Shown here piece after piece: positions 8,371-16,699 of a DNA stretch of 64,000 nucleotides (positions are counted from its first letter, which is position 1; each line of letters opens with the position of its first letter). Both the position numbers and the translations under genes were made by a program. Under the pieces are notes generated by a model. The model made no database searches. It saw only the letters and a program-made list of their open reading frames with translations, and had not been told where the DNA came from. The DNA is from Paramagnetospirillum magneticum AMB-1. Lineage in GTDB: Bacteria; Pseudomonadota; Alphaproteobacteria; Rhodospirillales; Magnetospirillaceae. The stretch spans positions 806,001 through 870,000 of the forward strand of contig NC_007626.1 of assembly GCF_000009985.1 (NCBI RefSeq), read 5' to 3'.

Positions 8371-8876
8371 TGAAGCCTTCCGGCCCCGTTCTGCGCACCA
8401 TTCCCGAAGGGGATGACCGCGAGCGGCTGGTCTGCGGCGATTGCGGCTTCGTCCATTACGAAAACCCCAAGATCATCGTCGGCGCCGTCTGTACCTGGGG
8501 GGATCGCTACCTGATGGTCAAGCGCGCCATCGAGCCGCGCCAGGGCACCTGGACCATGCCCATCGGCTATATGGAGCTGGGCGAGACCACCGATCAGGGC
8601 GCCCTGCGCGAAGTGTGGGAGGAAGCCCGCGCCGTGGCCGAGGTGGACGGCCTGCTGGCGGTATTCTCCTTCCCCCAGATCAGTCAGGTCCACATGATCT
8701 ACCGCGCCCGCATGACCAGCCCGGATTTCGCCGCCGGGCCGGAAAGCCTGGAGGCGGGGCTGTTCACCTGGGACGATATCCCCTGGGATCATCTGGCCTA
8801 TCCCAATGTCCGCATGGCGCTGGACTACGAGCGCCGGGTCAAGGGCCAGAGCGCCTTTCCCCCCATCGGCTTATAG
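8370..8876 (+). CDS. Nudix hydrolase
   Basis: A 168-residue Nudix phosphohydrolase, cleaving nucleoside-diphosphate-linked compounds with Mg2+. The Nudix box is complete at about residues 66-88: G, five residues, E, seven residues, REVWEEARAV. The N-terminus carries only one CGDCG knuckle of the four-Cys zinc ribbon typical of NudC-like and related Nudix proteins, so the ribbon is half present. The substrate cannot be assigned. Its 3' end overlaps the convergent TPR gene by six bases. Confidence 0.92.
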   Translation: MKPSGPVLRTIPEGDDRERLVCGDCGFVHYENPKIIVGAVCTWGDRYLMVKRAIEPRQGTWTMPIGYMELGETTDQGALREVWEEARAVAEVDGLLAVFSFPQISQVHMIYRARMTSPDFAAGPESLEAGLFTWDDIPWDHLAYPNVRMALDYERRVKGQSAFPPIGL

Positions 8877-9638
8877 GGTCTTCGACTCCTGCTCCGCCTC
8901 GTCATGGCTAGCCACGTCGCCCGCCCGGGCGAACATCTTCGCCGCGGCGTGCATGGCCTTGCGGGCTTCGTCCCGCCGCCCCTCGGCGGCCAGGATGCGG
9001 GCCATCAGGCGCGACGCCTTGGCCTCGCCCAGCAGATTGCCGGCCTCGCGCATCAGGCCCAGGGCCTCCTCGCACTGGGGCCGGGCCTGGTCGGGATGGC
9101 CCAGCGCCAGCTGAATCGCCGCCATGGCCTTGAGGGTTCCCGCCTCGCCCAGGGTGTCCGACGAGCGGCGATAGCAGGCCAGGGCCTCGCGGTAACGGTC
9201 CAGCGCCTTGTCCTGGGCGCCGCCGTCGCGGTCCAGGTGGCCCAAGGCGCGGTGGACATGGCCCAGGCCCGAGGACTCGCCGGCCGAGTCATAGACCTCC
9301 AGCGCCGACTGATAGAGGGCGCGAGCCTGGGTCTCGTCGCCCTCGCGCTGGGCCAGATGGGCGAGGCGCACCAGGACGGCGCCCTGCTCGCGCTGGTCGC
9401 CGCCGCGGGCATAGAGCTGGCGGGCCTCCACATAGGCCTGGCGGGCGCCGTTGCCGTGGCCGGTCTCGGCCTCGATGTCGCCCATGCGGGTCAGGGCATC
9501 GGCCTCGCCGCGCACGTCGCCGGTCTCGTGATAGAGCAGGCGGGCCCGCAGGCAGCACTCGCGGGCCCGCTGCTTCTCGCCGGAAAGCCACAGCGTCTCC
9601 GCTTCATCGAGAACATGGTCGGCTTCGCTCCGGGTCAT
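8871..9638 (-). CDS. Tetratricopeptide repeat protein
   Basis: A 255-residue soluble protein made almost wholly of about six TPR units of roughly 40 residues. Repeated features include A-x-A-L-x-R-x-G-x-I-x-x-x-x-G, A-x-x-x-Y-x-E-A and LGxVHRALGHLDRDGG. There is no signal peptide or enzyme domain, so it is probably a protein-protein scaffold in the cytoplasm. The stop codon lies inside the end of the convergent Nudix gene, leaving no space for a terminator between them. Confidence 0.88.
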   Translation of the reverse strand: MTRSEADHVLDEAETLWLSGEKQRARECCLRARLLYHETGDVRGEADALTRMGDIEAETGHGNGARQAYVEARQLYARGGDQREQGAVLVRLAHLAQREGDETQARALYQSALEVYDSAGESSGLGHVHRALGHLDRDGGAQDKALDRYREALACYRRSSDTLGEAGTLKAMAAIQLALGHPDQARPQCEEALGLMREAGNLLGEAKASRLMARILAAEGRRDEARKAMHAAAKMFARAGDVASHDEAEQESKTL

Positions 9639-9745
9639 GGCGGCCCCCCCCTTTTTCCGAATTGTGACGCGTTCAGCGTAAACTTCTATCCGAGCGCTAC
9701 CAAATATTCCTTTTATGTGGGCATCAGGGGGAATAAAAATCGTCT

Positions 9746-10240
9746 ATGAGGTTGGTTCTGATCCTTGCCGTGTTCGCCCTGATCCGCCCTGTGGAGGCGC
9801 TTGCCGCCGACTGCACCCAGCCGGCGGCCCCGGGGGTGGATTGGCAGCGCTGCTACATGGATGGCCGGGACTTTTCCCGGCACGACCTGAGCGGGGCGCG
9901 GCTGCGCGAGACCAGTTTTCAGCGCGCCAGGCTGGACGGGACGGTTCTGGCCAAGGTGGACGGTTATCGGGTGCGGTTTATCAGCGCCGCTCTGGTCGGC
10001 GCCCGCCTCGACGACGGGGTCTTCAGCGAGGCCGATTTCACCAAGGCCGACCTGGGGGGCGCTTCGCTGGCGCGGGCCGATCTCCGCCGGGCGCGGTTCT
10101 ATCACGCCTCGCTGCGCGGGGCCGATCTGACGGGGGCCAGGACCCTGGGGGCGGAATTGCTGAACGCCGATTTGTCCGGCGCCCGGTGGACGGACGGCAA
10201 GACCATTTGCGCCGAGGGCTCCCTCGGCCAGTGCAATTGA
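9746..10240 (+). CDS. Exported pentapeptide-repeat protein
   Basis: A 164-residue protein with a signal peptide (about residues 1-20, VEALA/AD). From about residue 40 to 150 it is a run of A(D/N)LXX pentapeptides (DLSGARLRETSFQRARLDGT, ADFTKADLGGASLARADLRR), which fold as a right-handed quadrilateral beta-helix. Two Cys near each end could form disulfides in the periplasm. The function is unknown. It lies 13 bases before the diguanylate cyclase gene, so the two are likely in one transcript. Confidence 0.88.
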   Translation: MRLVLILAVFALIRPVEALAADCTQPAAPGVDWQRCYMDGRDFSRHDLSGARLRETSFQRARLDGTVLAKVDGYRVRFISAALVGARLDDGVFSEADFTKADLGGASLARADLRRARFYHASLRGADLTGARTLGAELLNADLSGARWTDGKTICAEGSLGQCN

Positions 10241-10253
10241 GGTTCAGGTAACG

Positions 10254-11312
10254 ATGAAGAGTCCGGATACCCTTGATGTCGCCGCCCATTGCGCCCGGGC
10301 GGCGCTGGCCATGATGGAGCGGCACAAGGTGCCGCCCCATCCCGAGAATTACGCCATCTGGTACGCCTATGTGGCCGGGCGCAATCCGGACCTGACCGCC
10401 GCCATCGACGCCATCTTGCAATCGGGCAAGAAGTTCACAGCCAAGGTCAATGACGAACTCTACGAGCGCTTTGCCGTCTTCCCCCAGGACACTGCCGAAC
10501 TGCGCGAAGTGGGCCAGCGGGTCGAGGAGGCGGTGGGGCGCGTGCTGGAATACCTGAGCAACGCCAACCAGGGCACCAGCAATTACGGCGCAGCCCTGGA
10601 GGATTTCAGCGGCAAGCTGGCCGACGGGCCGTCCGCCGCCGGGTTGTCCGAACTGATCTCGGGCATCCTGGCCGAGACCAAGGTGATGGCCGATCTGAAC
10701 CGGCAACTGGAACAGCGCCTGGAAAACTCGTCCAACGAGGTGGCGCGGCTGCGCAACCACCTGGACGACCTGAAGCGCGAGGCCTCCACCGACGCCCTGA
10801 CCCAGTTGGCCAACCGCAAGCTGTTCGATCACTCGCTCAATCTGGCGGTGCTCGACGCCAGGGCGGCGGATGCGCCGCTGTCGCTGCTGATGATCGACAT
10901 CGATCACTTCAAGCAGTTCAACGACACCTACGGCCACCAGCTGGGCGATCAGGTGCTGAAGCTGGTGGCGCGCTCGCTCTCCGAGGTGGCCCAGGCCAAG
11001 GATACCGCCGCCCGCTATGGTGGCGAGGAATTCGCGGTGATCCTGCCCGCCACGCCCCTGGAGAAGTCCATGGAGGTGGCGGAAACCATCCGCAATCAGG
11101 TCTCCACCAAGCGGCTGACCAACCGTCGCACTGGTCAGGTCCTGGGCCAGGTGACCCTGTCCATCGGCGCCGCCCTGCTTCGGGAGGCCGAGGCCCCCGA
11201 TTCCCTGGTCCACCGCGCCGACGAGGCCATGTATCTCGCCAAGCGCGACGGCCGCAACCGGGTGAAGAGCGAGATCGACCTGGAAAAGCCAACGGGCGAA
11301 GCGGCGAAATAG
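10254..11312 (+). CDS. Diguanylate cyclase (GGDEF) with no transmembrane segment
   Basis: A 352-residue soluble GGDEF protein that makes cyclic di-GMP from two GTP. Residues 1-170 form an uncharacterised helical N-terminal sensor, ending in a coiled-coil-like stretch (LNRQLEQRLENSSNEVARLR). The catalytic domain then begins with DALTQLANRKLF. The active-site loop is GGEEF near residue 257 and the metal-binding segment is MIDIDHFKQFND. The RxxD inhibitory-site position reads QAKD, so product feedback through the usual primary I-site looks lost. It may be co-transcribed with the pentapeptide gene upstream and the response regulator 93 bases downstream. Confidence 0.93.
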   Translation: MKSPDTLDVAAHCARAALAMMERHKVPPHPENYAIWYAYVAGRNPDLTAAIDAILQSGKKFTAKVNDELYERFAVFPQDTAELREVGQRVEEAVGRVLEYLSNANQGTSNYGAALEDFSGKLADGPSAAGLSELISGILAETKVMADLNRQLEQRLENSSNEVARLRNHLDDLKREASTDALTQLANRKLFDHSLNLAVLDARAADAPLSLLMIDIDHFKQFNDTYGHQLGDQVLKLVARSLSEVAQAKDTAARYGGEEFAVILPATPLEKSMEVAETIRNQVSTKRLTNRRTGQVLGQVTLSIGAALLREAEAPDSLVHRADEAMYLAKRDGRNRVKSEIDLEKPTGEAAK

Positions 11313-11404
11313 ATGCACCGCTGGACCCGCCATGCTCCCGCCTGTATTACTGCTGGGGCGCGCGGCCGGGTGGGGACGCGGCCAACGCAGGTGTATTGCC
11401 CAAG

Positions 11405-12133
11405 ATGATTCTCGAACGTCGCGTCATCGTCTTTCCCCGGGCTGATTTCCTCGACGCCATCCGGCGCTATGGCGAGCGGATCGGCAAGATGCTGCCGGAC
11501 ACCGCCCCGGATCTGCTCAGTTTCGATCCCGCCCAGGATATCGCTCTCACCATCCGCTTCCCGGCGGTGTTCGCCGGCGGCTCGGCCAAGGACTTCATCT
11601 TTTCCCGCGATGATGTGGGGCAGGCGCTGACCCTTTACTGCCGCGAGCGCAAGGTGCCGCTGCCCAAGAATTCCGCCAAGCAGATCGAGAAGTTCAAGGA
11701 CGGCGCGGCGCTGACCATGCAGATCGGCGGCGCCGGCCTGCACATCATGGTCATCGACGACCAGGAAGTGATGCGCAACATCATCAAGAAGCTGCTGGGC
11801 AAGGCCAATCCCGCCCAGATCTCCGAGGCCAATGACGGCCTGACGGCGCTGGAGATGCTGCGCTCGGGCGACGTGGACCCCGACGTCATCATCTGCGACC
11901 TGCACATGGAGCACATGGACGGCATCGAGTTCCTGCGCACCCTCCGGAACGAGAAGGGCAATCTCAACAGCCGCAAGCCGGTGCTGATCCTGACCGGCGA
12001 CAAATCCGAGCAGGCGCACGAGATCACCCGTCAGGTGGGCGCCTCCAAGGTGCTGACCAAGCCCATCGGCGCCGACGACCTGATCCGCCAGATCAATCTG
12101 GTGCGCGGTCATTTCGAGGCCGGTCGGCCTTAG
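11405..12133 (+). CDS. Response regulator with novel N-terminal domain
   Basis: About 242 residues. Residues 1-110 form an unrecognised domain (LERRVIVFPRADFLDAIRRY). Residues 115-235 are a CheY-like receiver with the acidic pair in VIDDQE, phosphoacceptor Asp in CDLHMEHMDG near residue 165, and conserved Lys in VLTKPIG. No DNA-binding or enzyme domain follows. The receiver is therefore C-terminal, the reverse of usual effector-type regulators. The ATG at 11405 is chosen; a TTG three codons earlier is also possible. It sits just after a diguanylate cyclase, so a role in that signalling line is a reasonable guess. Confidence 0.85.
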   Translation: MILERRVIVFPRADFLDAIRRYGERIGKMLPDTAPDLLSFDPAQDIALTIRFPAVFAGGSAKDFIFSRDDVGQALTLYCRERKVPLPKNSAKQIEKFKDGAALTMQIGGAGLHIMVIDDQEVMRNIIKKLLGKANPAQISEANDGLTALEMLRSGDVDPDVIICDLHMEHMDGIEFLRTLRNEKGNLNSRKPVLILTGDKSEQAHEITRQVGASKVLTKPIGADDLIRQINLVRGHFEAGRP

Positions 12134-12197
12134 AGCGGCCATTGAGGCCGCGGCCAAGCAAGCCAAAGGCTTGCGCCCGGCGAGGGACTGACAGAAA

Positions 12198-12239
12198 CTG
12201 AGATCATCTTGCGCCATATCAGACGCTCGATGATCTCAG
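12198..12239. promoter_or_regulatory. Perfect 11-bp inverted repeat between response regulator and membrane protein genes
   Basis: CTGAGATCATC (12198-12208) and GATGATCTCAG (12229-12239) are exact inverted repeats separated by 20 bases, 23 bases before the next gene. There is no T run after it, so it is a poor intrinsic terminator. A long-spaced operator or an mRNA hairpin are the other options. Confidence 0.4.
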
Positions 12240-12261
12240 GATATCCGGGGGGGGGACGGCG

Positions 12262-12972
12262 ATGGGGATCTTCCGCTATTGCCGCCTGGCCCTTCGCAGC
12301 CTGCAGATCCTGATCGAGCAGTTTCCGGTTTTCCTCCGCCTGTCCTGGCTGTGCATGGTGGTCAGCCTGCTGGGGGTGGCGGTGTCGTCGCGCCATGTGA
12401 TGACCGGCGGCATCACCGACCTGCTGGCGCACGGCGTCTTCGTGGTGGCCTGGCTGCGCATGGTCGGCCTGGGCGAGATTCCCGCCAGCCGCCATTATTT
12501 CCGCCTGGGCCGCCGCGAGACCTTCGGCGCCCTGTCCTGGATGGCGGCGGAAATCTTCGTCAATTTTCCCGCCCAGGTCATCGCCGCGTCGCTGGCCATT
12601 GCCACCGGCGTGCCCATCGCCGATTCGGTGATGGTGCTGGCCGGGCTGTCCCATCTGCTGCTGGGGGGCTTCTATCTGGTGCCGGCCGACGCGGCGCTGG
12701 AACGGGCGGGCAAAACCGGCGATCTGGGTTGGCGGGTGCCCGACCTGATGATCCGCGGCGGCCTGGCCCTGGGGGTGGCGGTGTTCGTCTGCTGGCTGCC
12801 GTTCAATCTGCTGCAGGAAGGGGTGAGGCTGCTGCCCGAGATGGATCTGGCCGACGGCCTGTCCTTGCGCGACGCCGTCATGGTGCCGGTGCGCTATCTG
12901 GGCATGGCCCTGACCGCCGGGACCCTGGCCCTGGCCTGGAACCGGCTGATGGTCGAGGAAACGGGCGGGTAG
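12262..12972 (+). CDS. Integral membrane protein of unknown function
   Basis: A 236-residue protein with about six hydrophobic segments, including LSWLCMVVSLLGVAVSS, LLAHGVFVVAWLRMVGLG, IAASLAIATGVPIADSVMVLAG, LALGVAVFVCWLPFNLL and YLGMALTAGTLALAW. No family motif is recognised. It is preceded by a GC-rich GGGGGGGG tract and a long inverted repeat, and followed by repeat A2. Its location in the inner membrane is confident; its role is unknown. Confidence 0.7.
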   Translation: MGIFRYCRLALRSLQILIEQFPVFLRLSWLCMVVSLLGVAVSSRHVMTGGITDLLAHGVFVVAWLRMVGLGEIPASRHYFRLGRRETFGALSWMAAEIFVNFPAQVIAASLAIATGVPIADSVMVLAGLSHLLLGGFYLVPADAALERAGKTGDLGWRVPDLMIRGGLALGVAVFVCWLPFNLLQEGVRLLPEMDLADGLSLRDAVMVPVRYLGMALTAGTLALAWNRLMVEETGG

Positions 12973-12974
12973 CC

Positions 12975-13072
12975 GGAGGGCTTGAAGGCGGGGCTCCCGC
13001 CCCGGTCCCCGGTTGGAGGCGATGCCTCCAACCCTCTCTTTCATTTGCAAATTGAAAGTGGGGGCTCGCCGG
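12975..13072. repeat. Family A multi-hairpin element, copy A2, between convergent genes
   Basis: It fills the gap between two convergent stop codons. Stems are GGCGGG/CCCGCC (12987-13001) and GGTTGGAGGC/GCCTCCAACC (13011-13033, loop GAT), then the AT-rich block TCATTTGCAAATTGAAA. The left half (GGGCTCCCGCCCCGG, then GGTTGGAGGC) is nearly identical to copies A3 (inverted) and A4. It probably acts as a terminator in both directions. Confidence 0.7.
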
Positions 13073-13074
13073 AA

Positions 13075-13539
13075 TTATGTTCTGGCGCGCAGGTCCGCGA
13101 TGCCTTCGCGGGCCAGGGCGTCGGCGCGCTCGTTCTCGGGATGGCCGGCATGGCCCTTGACCCAGTGCCACGACACCTTGTGCCGGGCGGCGGCCTCGTC
13201 CAGGGCCTTCCACAGGTCGTCGTTCTTCACCGGCTTCTTGTCGGCGGTCTTCCAGCCCCGCGCCTTCCAGCCGCGCAGCCATTCGGTCATGCCCTTCTTG
13301 ACGTATTCGCTGTCGGTGTAGACGTCGACGGCGCAGGATCGCGTCAGGGTGTTGAGCGCCACCAGCACCGCCATCATTTCCATGCGGTTGTTGGTGGTCG
13401 GGCTTTCGCCGCCCTTCAACTCCTTCTCGATGCCCTTGAAGCGCAGGATGGCGCCCCAGCCGCCGGGGCCGGGATTGCCGGAACAGGCGCCGTCGGTATA
13501 GATCTCGACGGTCTCGGGCTTGGGAGCTGTCTCGCTCAT
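13075..13539 (-). CDS. rnhA: Ribonuclease HI
   Basis: Cleaves the RNA strand of RNA-DNA hybrids. The 154-residue length is normal. The four metal-binding carboxylates are present as D16 (YTDGACSGNPGPGGWG), E54 (NNRMEMMAV), D76 (YTDSEYV) and D140 (ENERAD), with the mobile catalytic His near 130 (KGHAGHPEN). Its start overlaps the thrB stop by four bases (ATGA), so the two are translationally coupled, the common alphaproteobacterial thrB-rnhA order. Confidence 0.97.
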   Translation of the reverse strand: MSETAPKPETVEIYTDGACSGNPGPGGWGAILRFKGIEKELKGGESPTTNNRMEMMAVLVALNTLTRSCAVDVYTDSEYVKKGMTEWLRGWKARGWKTADKKPVKNDDLWKALDEAAARHKVSWHWVKGHAGHPENERADALAREGIADLRART

Positions 13540-14516
13540 TCGATGCCGTACTGGCCCGGGCCGGTGACGCCCTGGTGGAAGCGGAGCTTGCGGTAATATT
13601 CCATGGGGTCCTTGCGCTTGACCATGGCGCCGGGCGGGGTGTGCAACCAGTCGTAGCTGCGCGTCAGCAGGAAACGCATGGCTGCGCCGCGGGCCAGCAG
13701 CGGCAGGGCGTCCAGCTCATCGGCCGACAGCGGACGCACCCGGCGATAGCCGTTGAGCATCAGGCGGGCCTTGGTGGCGTTGAAGGCGCCATCCTCCTCG
13801 AAGCACCAGGCGTTGAGGCAGATGGCGATGTCGTAGGCCAGCACATCGGTGCAGGCGAAGTAGAAATCGATGAAGCCCGACATGCGGTCGACGCCCGCCG
13901 CCTTGTCGGCCAGGAAGAATACGTTGTCGGGAAACAGGTCGGCGTGGATCAGCCCCACCGGCAGGGTCCTGGGCCAGTGGGCCTCCAGGTAGTCCAGTTC
14001 GTCCTCGATGCTCTGCGCCAGATCCGACTTGATCTCGGCGGCGCGGGGCCGGATGGACTCGAACAGTGGCCGCCAGCCGGCGACCGACAGGTTGTTGGCC
14101 CGGGTCAGGGGAAAATCGGCACCCGCCAGGTGCATGGTGGCCATGGCCGGACCCAGCTCGGCGCAGTGGCCGAGGGTGATGCGGCGGCTCCACATGCCCT
14201 TGAGGAAGCTGACGATGGCCGCCGGGCGGCCGCACAGCGTGCGCAGCGCCTTGCCGTCGCGGCCATGGATGGGTGTGGGGCAGGCTAGGCCGTGGGCGGC
14301 CAGATGCTCCATCAGGCCCAGGAAGAACGGCAGCTCCTCCGGGTTCACCCGCTTCTCGTAGAGGGTGAGGATGTAGTTCCCCTGGTCGGTCTGCAGCAGG
14401 TAATTGGTATTTTCGACGCCCTCGGCGATGCCCTTGCACGATACCACCTGACCGATGTCGTATTCGGCGGCGAAGTCTTCCAGTTCGTCGTCGGATACCT
14501 CGGTGTAGACGGCCAT
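13536..14516 (-). CDS. thrB: Homoserine kinase (APH-fold type)
   Basis: Phosphorylates L-homoserine with ATP in threonine synthesis. The 326-residue protein is the aminoglycoside-phosphotransferase-like ThrB of alphaproteobacteria rather than the GHMP type. It begins MAVYTEVSDDEL, as orthologues do. The ATP-binding lobe includes GIAEGVENTNYLL, the catalytic loop is LIHADLFPDNVFF and the metal motif is FIDFYFACTDVLAYDIA. I start at the ATG at 14514-14516. Its stop overlaps the rnhA start, and repeat B2 separates it from ispH upstream. Confidence 0.95.
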   Translation of the reverse strand: MAVYTEVSDDELEDFAAEYDIGQVVSCKGIAEGVENTNYLLQTDQGNYILTLYEKRVNPEELPFFLGLMEHLAAHGLACPTPIHGRDGKALRTLCGRPAAIVSFLKGMWSRRITLGHCAELGPAMATMHLAGADFPLTRANNLSVAGWRPLFESIRPRAAEIKSDLAQSIEDELDYLEAHWPRTLPVGLIHADLFPDNVFFLADKAAGVDRMSGFIDFYFACTDVLAYDIAICLNAWCFEEDGAFNATKARLMLNGYRRVRPLSADELDALPLLARGAAMRFLLTRSYDWLHTPPGAMVKRKDPMEYYRKLRFHQGVTGPGQYGIE

Positions 14517-14616
14517 GCTCTCTCGACTTGGTCCAGGGGGGGGGAATTGGGCGGAAGGTACGATGTTTCCGCCGATGATGCCAGCGGAGAGAGGCGGCTT
14601 TCCCCATGTCCCAAGG

Positions 14617-14723
14617 ATGTCATCCCGACGACCATCGGGAGGAGGGATCTCGTTCTGACGCGGCCTTTCAGGATCGGTATCGTCGCGCCAGACGGAGATC
14701 CCTCGCATGCGCTCGGGATGACA
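14617..14723. repeat. Family B palindromic repeat, copy B2
   Basis: About 107 bases from TGTCATCCCGACGACCATC to GCTCGGGATGACA, with the shared inner blocks GGGAGGAGGGATCTCG and GGAGATCCCTCGC. It lies between ispH (stop 14738) and thrB (start 14516), both on the minus strand. Confidence 0.8.
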
Positions 14724-14737
14724 AACCCTGCCGGGGC

Positions 14738-15694
14738 CTATTCCGACAGGGCCTGGGGCAGCTTGAAGGTGACCGTTTCGGTGGTGACGCGGATTTCCTC
14801 GATGGTGACGTCGAAGCGTTCCCGCGCCGCCGCCACCACTTCCTCCACCAGGATCTCCGGGGCCGAGGCGCCGGCGGTGATGCCGAGGCGGTCGACGCCG
14901 TCCAGCAGGCTCCAATCCACCTCGGCGGCGCGCTGGACCAGTACCGAGCGGGCGCAGCCCGCCCGCGCCGCCACTTCCACCAGACGCGACGAGTTGGAGG
15001 AATTGGGCGAGCCGATGACCATCAGCGCCTCGCAATGGGGGGCGATGGTTTTCACCGCGGCCTGGCGGTTGGTGGTGGCGTAGCAGATGTCCTCGCGCTT
15101 GGGGCCGACCATGTCGGGGAAGCGGCGCTGCAGCACGTCGATCACCGCCGCCGCGTCGTCCACCGACAGCGTGGTCTGGGTGATGTAGGCCAGCATGGAC
15201 GGGTCCCTGGGGGCGACGGTTTCGGCCTGCTCCGGCGTGCCGACCAGCAGCACGGTCCCTTCGGGAACCTGGCCGATGGTGCCGATCACCTCGGGGTGGC
15301 CGGCATGGCCGATCATGATGATCTGGCGGCCCATGGCGTGGTGCAGCTCGGCCTCGCGGTGAACCTTGGTCACCAGCGGACAGGTGGCGTCCAGCGAGGT
15401 CAGGCCCCGGCGGTCGGCCTCGGCTGGCACCGTCTTGGGCACGCCATGGGCGGAGAACACCACGGCGGCCTCGTCGGGGACCTCGTTCAGCTCCTCGACG
15501 AACACCGCGCCCTTCTGGGCCAGGGATTCCACCACGAACCGGTTGTGGACGATCTCGTGGCGGACATAGACCGGAGCGCCGTATTTCTCGAGAGCCCGCT
15601 CGACGATGTGGATGGCGCGATCGACGCCGGCGCAAAATCCGCGCGGGCTGGCCAGAACCAGGGTCAGGGGCCTCTTGGTAACGCTTGTGCTCAC
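14738..15694 (-). CDS. ispH: 4-hydroxy-3-methylbut-2-enyl diphosphate reductase
   Basis: Last step of the non-mevalonate isoprenoid pathway, reducing HMBPP to IPP and DMAPP with a [4Fe-4S] centre. The 318-residue length is typical. The three cluster Cys lie in GFCAGV (C21), DATCPLV and DICYATTNRQ, with conserved His in YVRHEIVHN, SAHG and HAGHPE, and the acid-base Glu in EGTVLLV. It is transcribed away from a lipoprotein gene at 15811, so the 116-base gap probably carries two promoters. Confidence 0.97.
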   Translation of the reverse strand: MSTSVTKRPLTLVLASPRGFCAGVDRAIHIVERALEKYGAPVYVRHEIVHNRFVVESLAQKGAVFVEELNEVPDEAAVVFSAHGVPKTVPAEADRRGLTSLDATCPLVTKVHREAELHHAMGRQIIMIGHAGHPEVIGTIGQVPEGTVLLVGTPEQAETVAPRDPSMLAYITQTTLSVDDAAAVIDVLQRRFPDMVGPKREDICYATTNRQAAVKTIAPHCEALMVIGSPNSSNSSRLVEVAARAGCARSVLVQRAAEVDWSLLDGVDRLGITAGASAPEILVEEVVAAARERFDVTIEEIRVTTETVTFKLPQALSE

Positions 15695-15810
15695 GGTGTC
15701 GCTCTCCGGAATGGCGGGGGGTACGGGGTTGGCGGCTTGTATCGGCGCCCAGGCTTCACTACAGTCAGGGGCACCTTTATCAGATCATGTGGCTCTTAAG
15801 GAAGTTTGGC

Positions 15811-16356
15811 ATGAACACCCCCCGCATTGCCCGCCTGTTGTTTTTCGTCCTGGCGGCTCCCCTGGCGCTTTCGGGGTGTGATTCCTTGAGCCGGGTCAAG
15901 AACAAGACGCCGCCGCCCTGTCCGCCGGTCTACATCATGTCCGACGCCGCCAAGATCACCAAGTATCGCCCCGGCGGCGGCCGCGACCTGACCGACGTGG
16001 AGATGGAAGGCGAGATCGTCGCTTTCAAGGGGGATTGCGTTTATGACGAAAAGGGCGGCGAGGTCTCGCTGCAGTTGGGTTTCGAGCTGCGTCGCGGCCC
16101 GGCGGCCACCAGCCGGACGCTGGACGTCACCTATTTCGTCGCCGTGCCGAAATTCTACCCGGAGCCCTCGGCCAAGGGGGTGTTCACCTTCCCGGTGACC
16201 TTCCCCGATACGGTGGATCGCCTGCGGGTGACCGATGACGAAGTCACCATGCGCTTGCCGGTTCGGACCAGGGAACTCATTGATAATTATGAGATCTACC
16301 TCGGCTTTCAACTGACGCAGGAAGAGGTCGAGGCCAATCGGCGCGCCAAGCATTAG
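15811..16356 (+). CDS. Lipoprotein of unknown function
   Basis: A 181-residue exported lipoprotein. The signal peptide (RIARLLFFVLAAPLALSGC) ends in a clear lipobox LSGC with Cys at about residue 22. The mature part is beta-rich with no recognised domain (DVTYFVAVPKFYPEPSAKGV, LPVRTRELIDNYEIYLGFQL). I start at ATG 15811 because AAGGAAG lies at ideal spacing; upstream in-frame ATGs lack one. It is probably periplasm-facing and outer-membrane attached. It precedes the glycine riboswitch by about 60 bases but is probably a separate unit. Confidence 0.8.
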   Translation: MNTPRIARLLFFVLAAPLALSGCDSLSRVKNKTPPPCPPVYIMSDAAKITKYRPGGGRDLTDVEMEGEIVAFKGDCVYDEKGGEVSLQLGFELRRGPAATSRTLDVTYFVAVPKFYPEPSAKGVFTFPVTFPDTVDRLRVTDDEVTMRLPVRTRELIDNYEIYLGFQLTQEEVEANRRAKH

Positions 16357-16417
16357 GGAGTCGACTCTCGTTGACTCCGACGCCGGCCTGACTAAGATGT
16401 GCCCGCACAGATGATCC

Positions 16418-16624
16418 CCGTGGGAGAGATCGGCCCCTGACGATTGGGCCGGCGCCGAAGGAGCAACCGCCCCTGGAAACTCTCAGGCAAAAGGACCGCG
16501 GGGGGATGAAACTCTGGAAAGCGTGCCGCGGGACCGTCTAAGGTCCGGTGGCCCACCGACGATGAAAGCCGCGAAGCCTTCTTGGGTCTTGCGGTGAATC
16601 TTTCAGGTTCCCAGACAGAGGGGG
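16418..16624 (+). ncRNA. Tandem glycine riboswitch
   Basis: Two consecutive glycine aptamers. Aptamer 1 (about 16418-16500) shows GTGGGAGAGA, the core GCCGAAGGAGCAA, then CTCTCAGGCAAAAGGACCG. Aptamer 2 (about 16509-16624) shows ACTCTGGAAAGCG, the core CACCGACGATGAAAGCC, then AATCTTTCAGGTTCCCAGAC. Short linker AAACTC-type sequence joins them. The element ends about 75 bases before gcvT. By family knowledge, glycine binding raises expression of the glycine cleavage operon. No strong intrinsic terminator is seen between aptamer and gene, so control may be at translation or by Rho. Confidence 0.95.
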
Positions 16625-16699
16625 GCAAGCCGGACAACGCCACAGCCGCGTCCGGAGCCCTTCAATTCCCGCGCGGCGGAGCCGCGAAGGAGGAACCCG

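Noticed and set aside
13536..15635. 699-codon frame joining thrB to sequence antisense-frame to ispH
   Set aside because: The extension passes through repeat B2 and the body of ispH in the wrong frame. ThrB begins at its own ATG at 14516.
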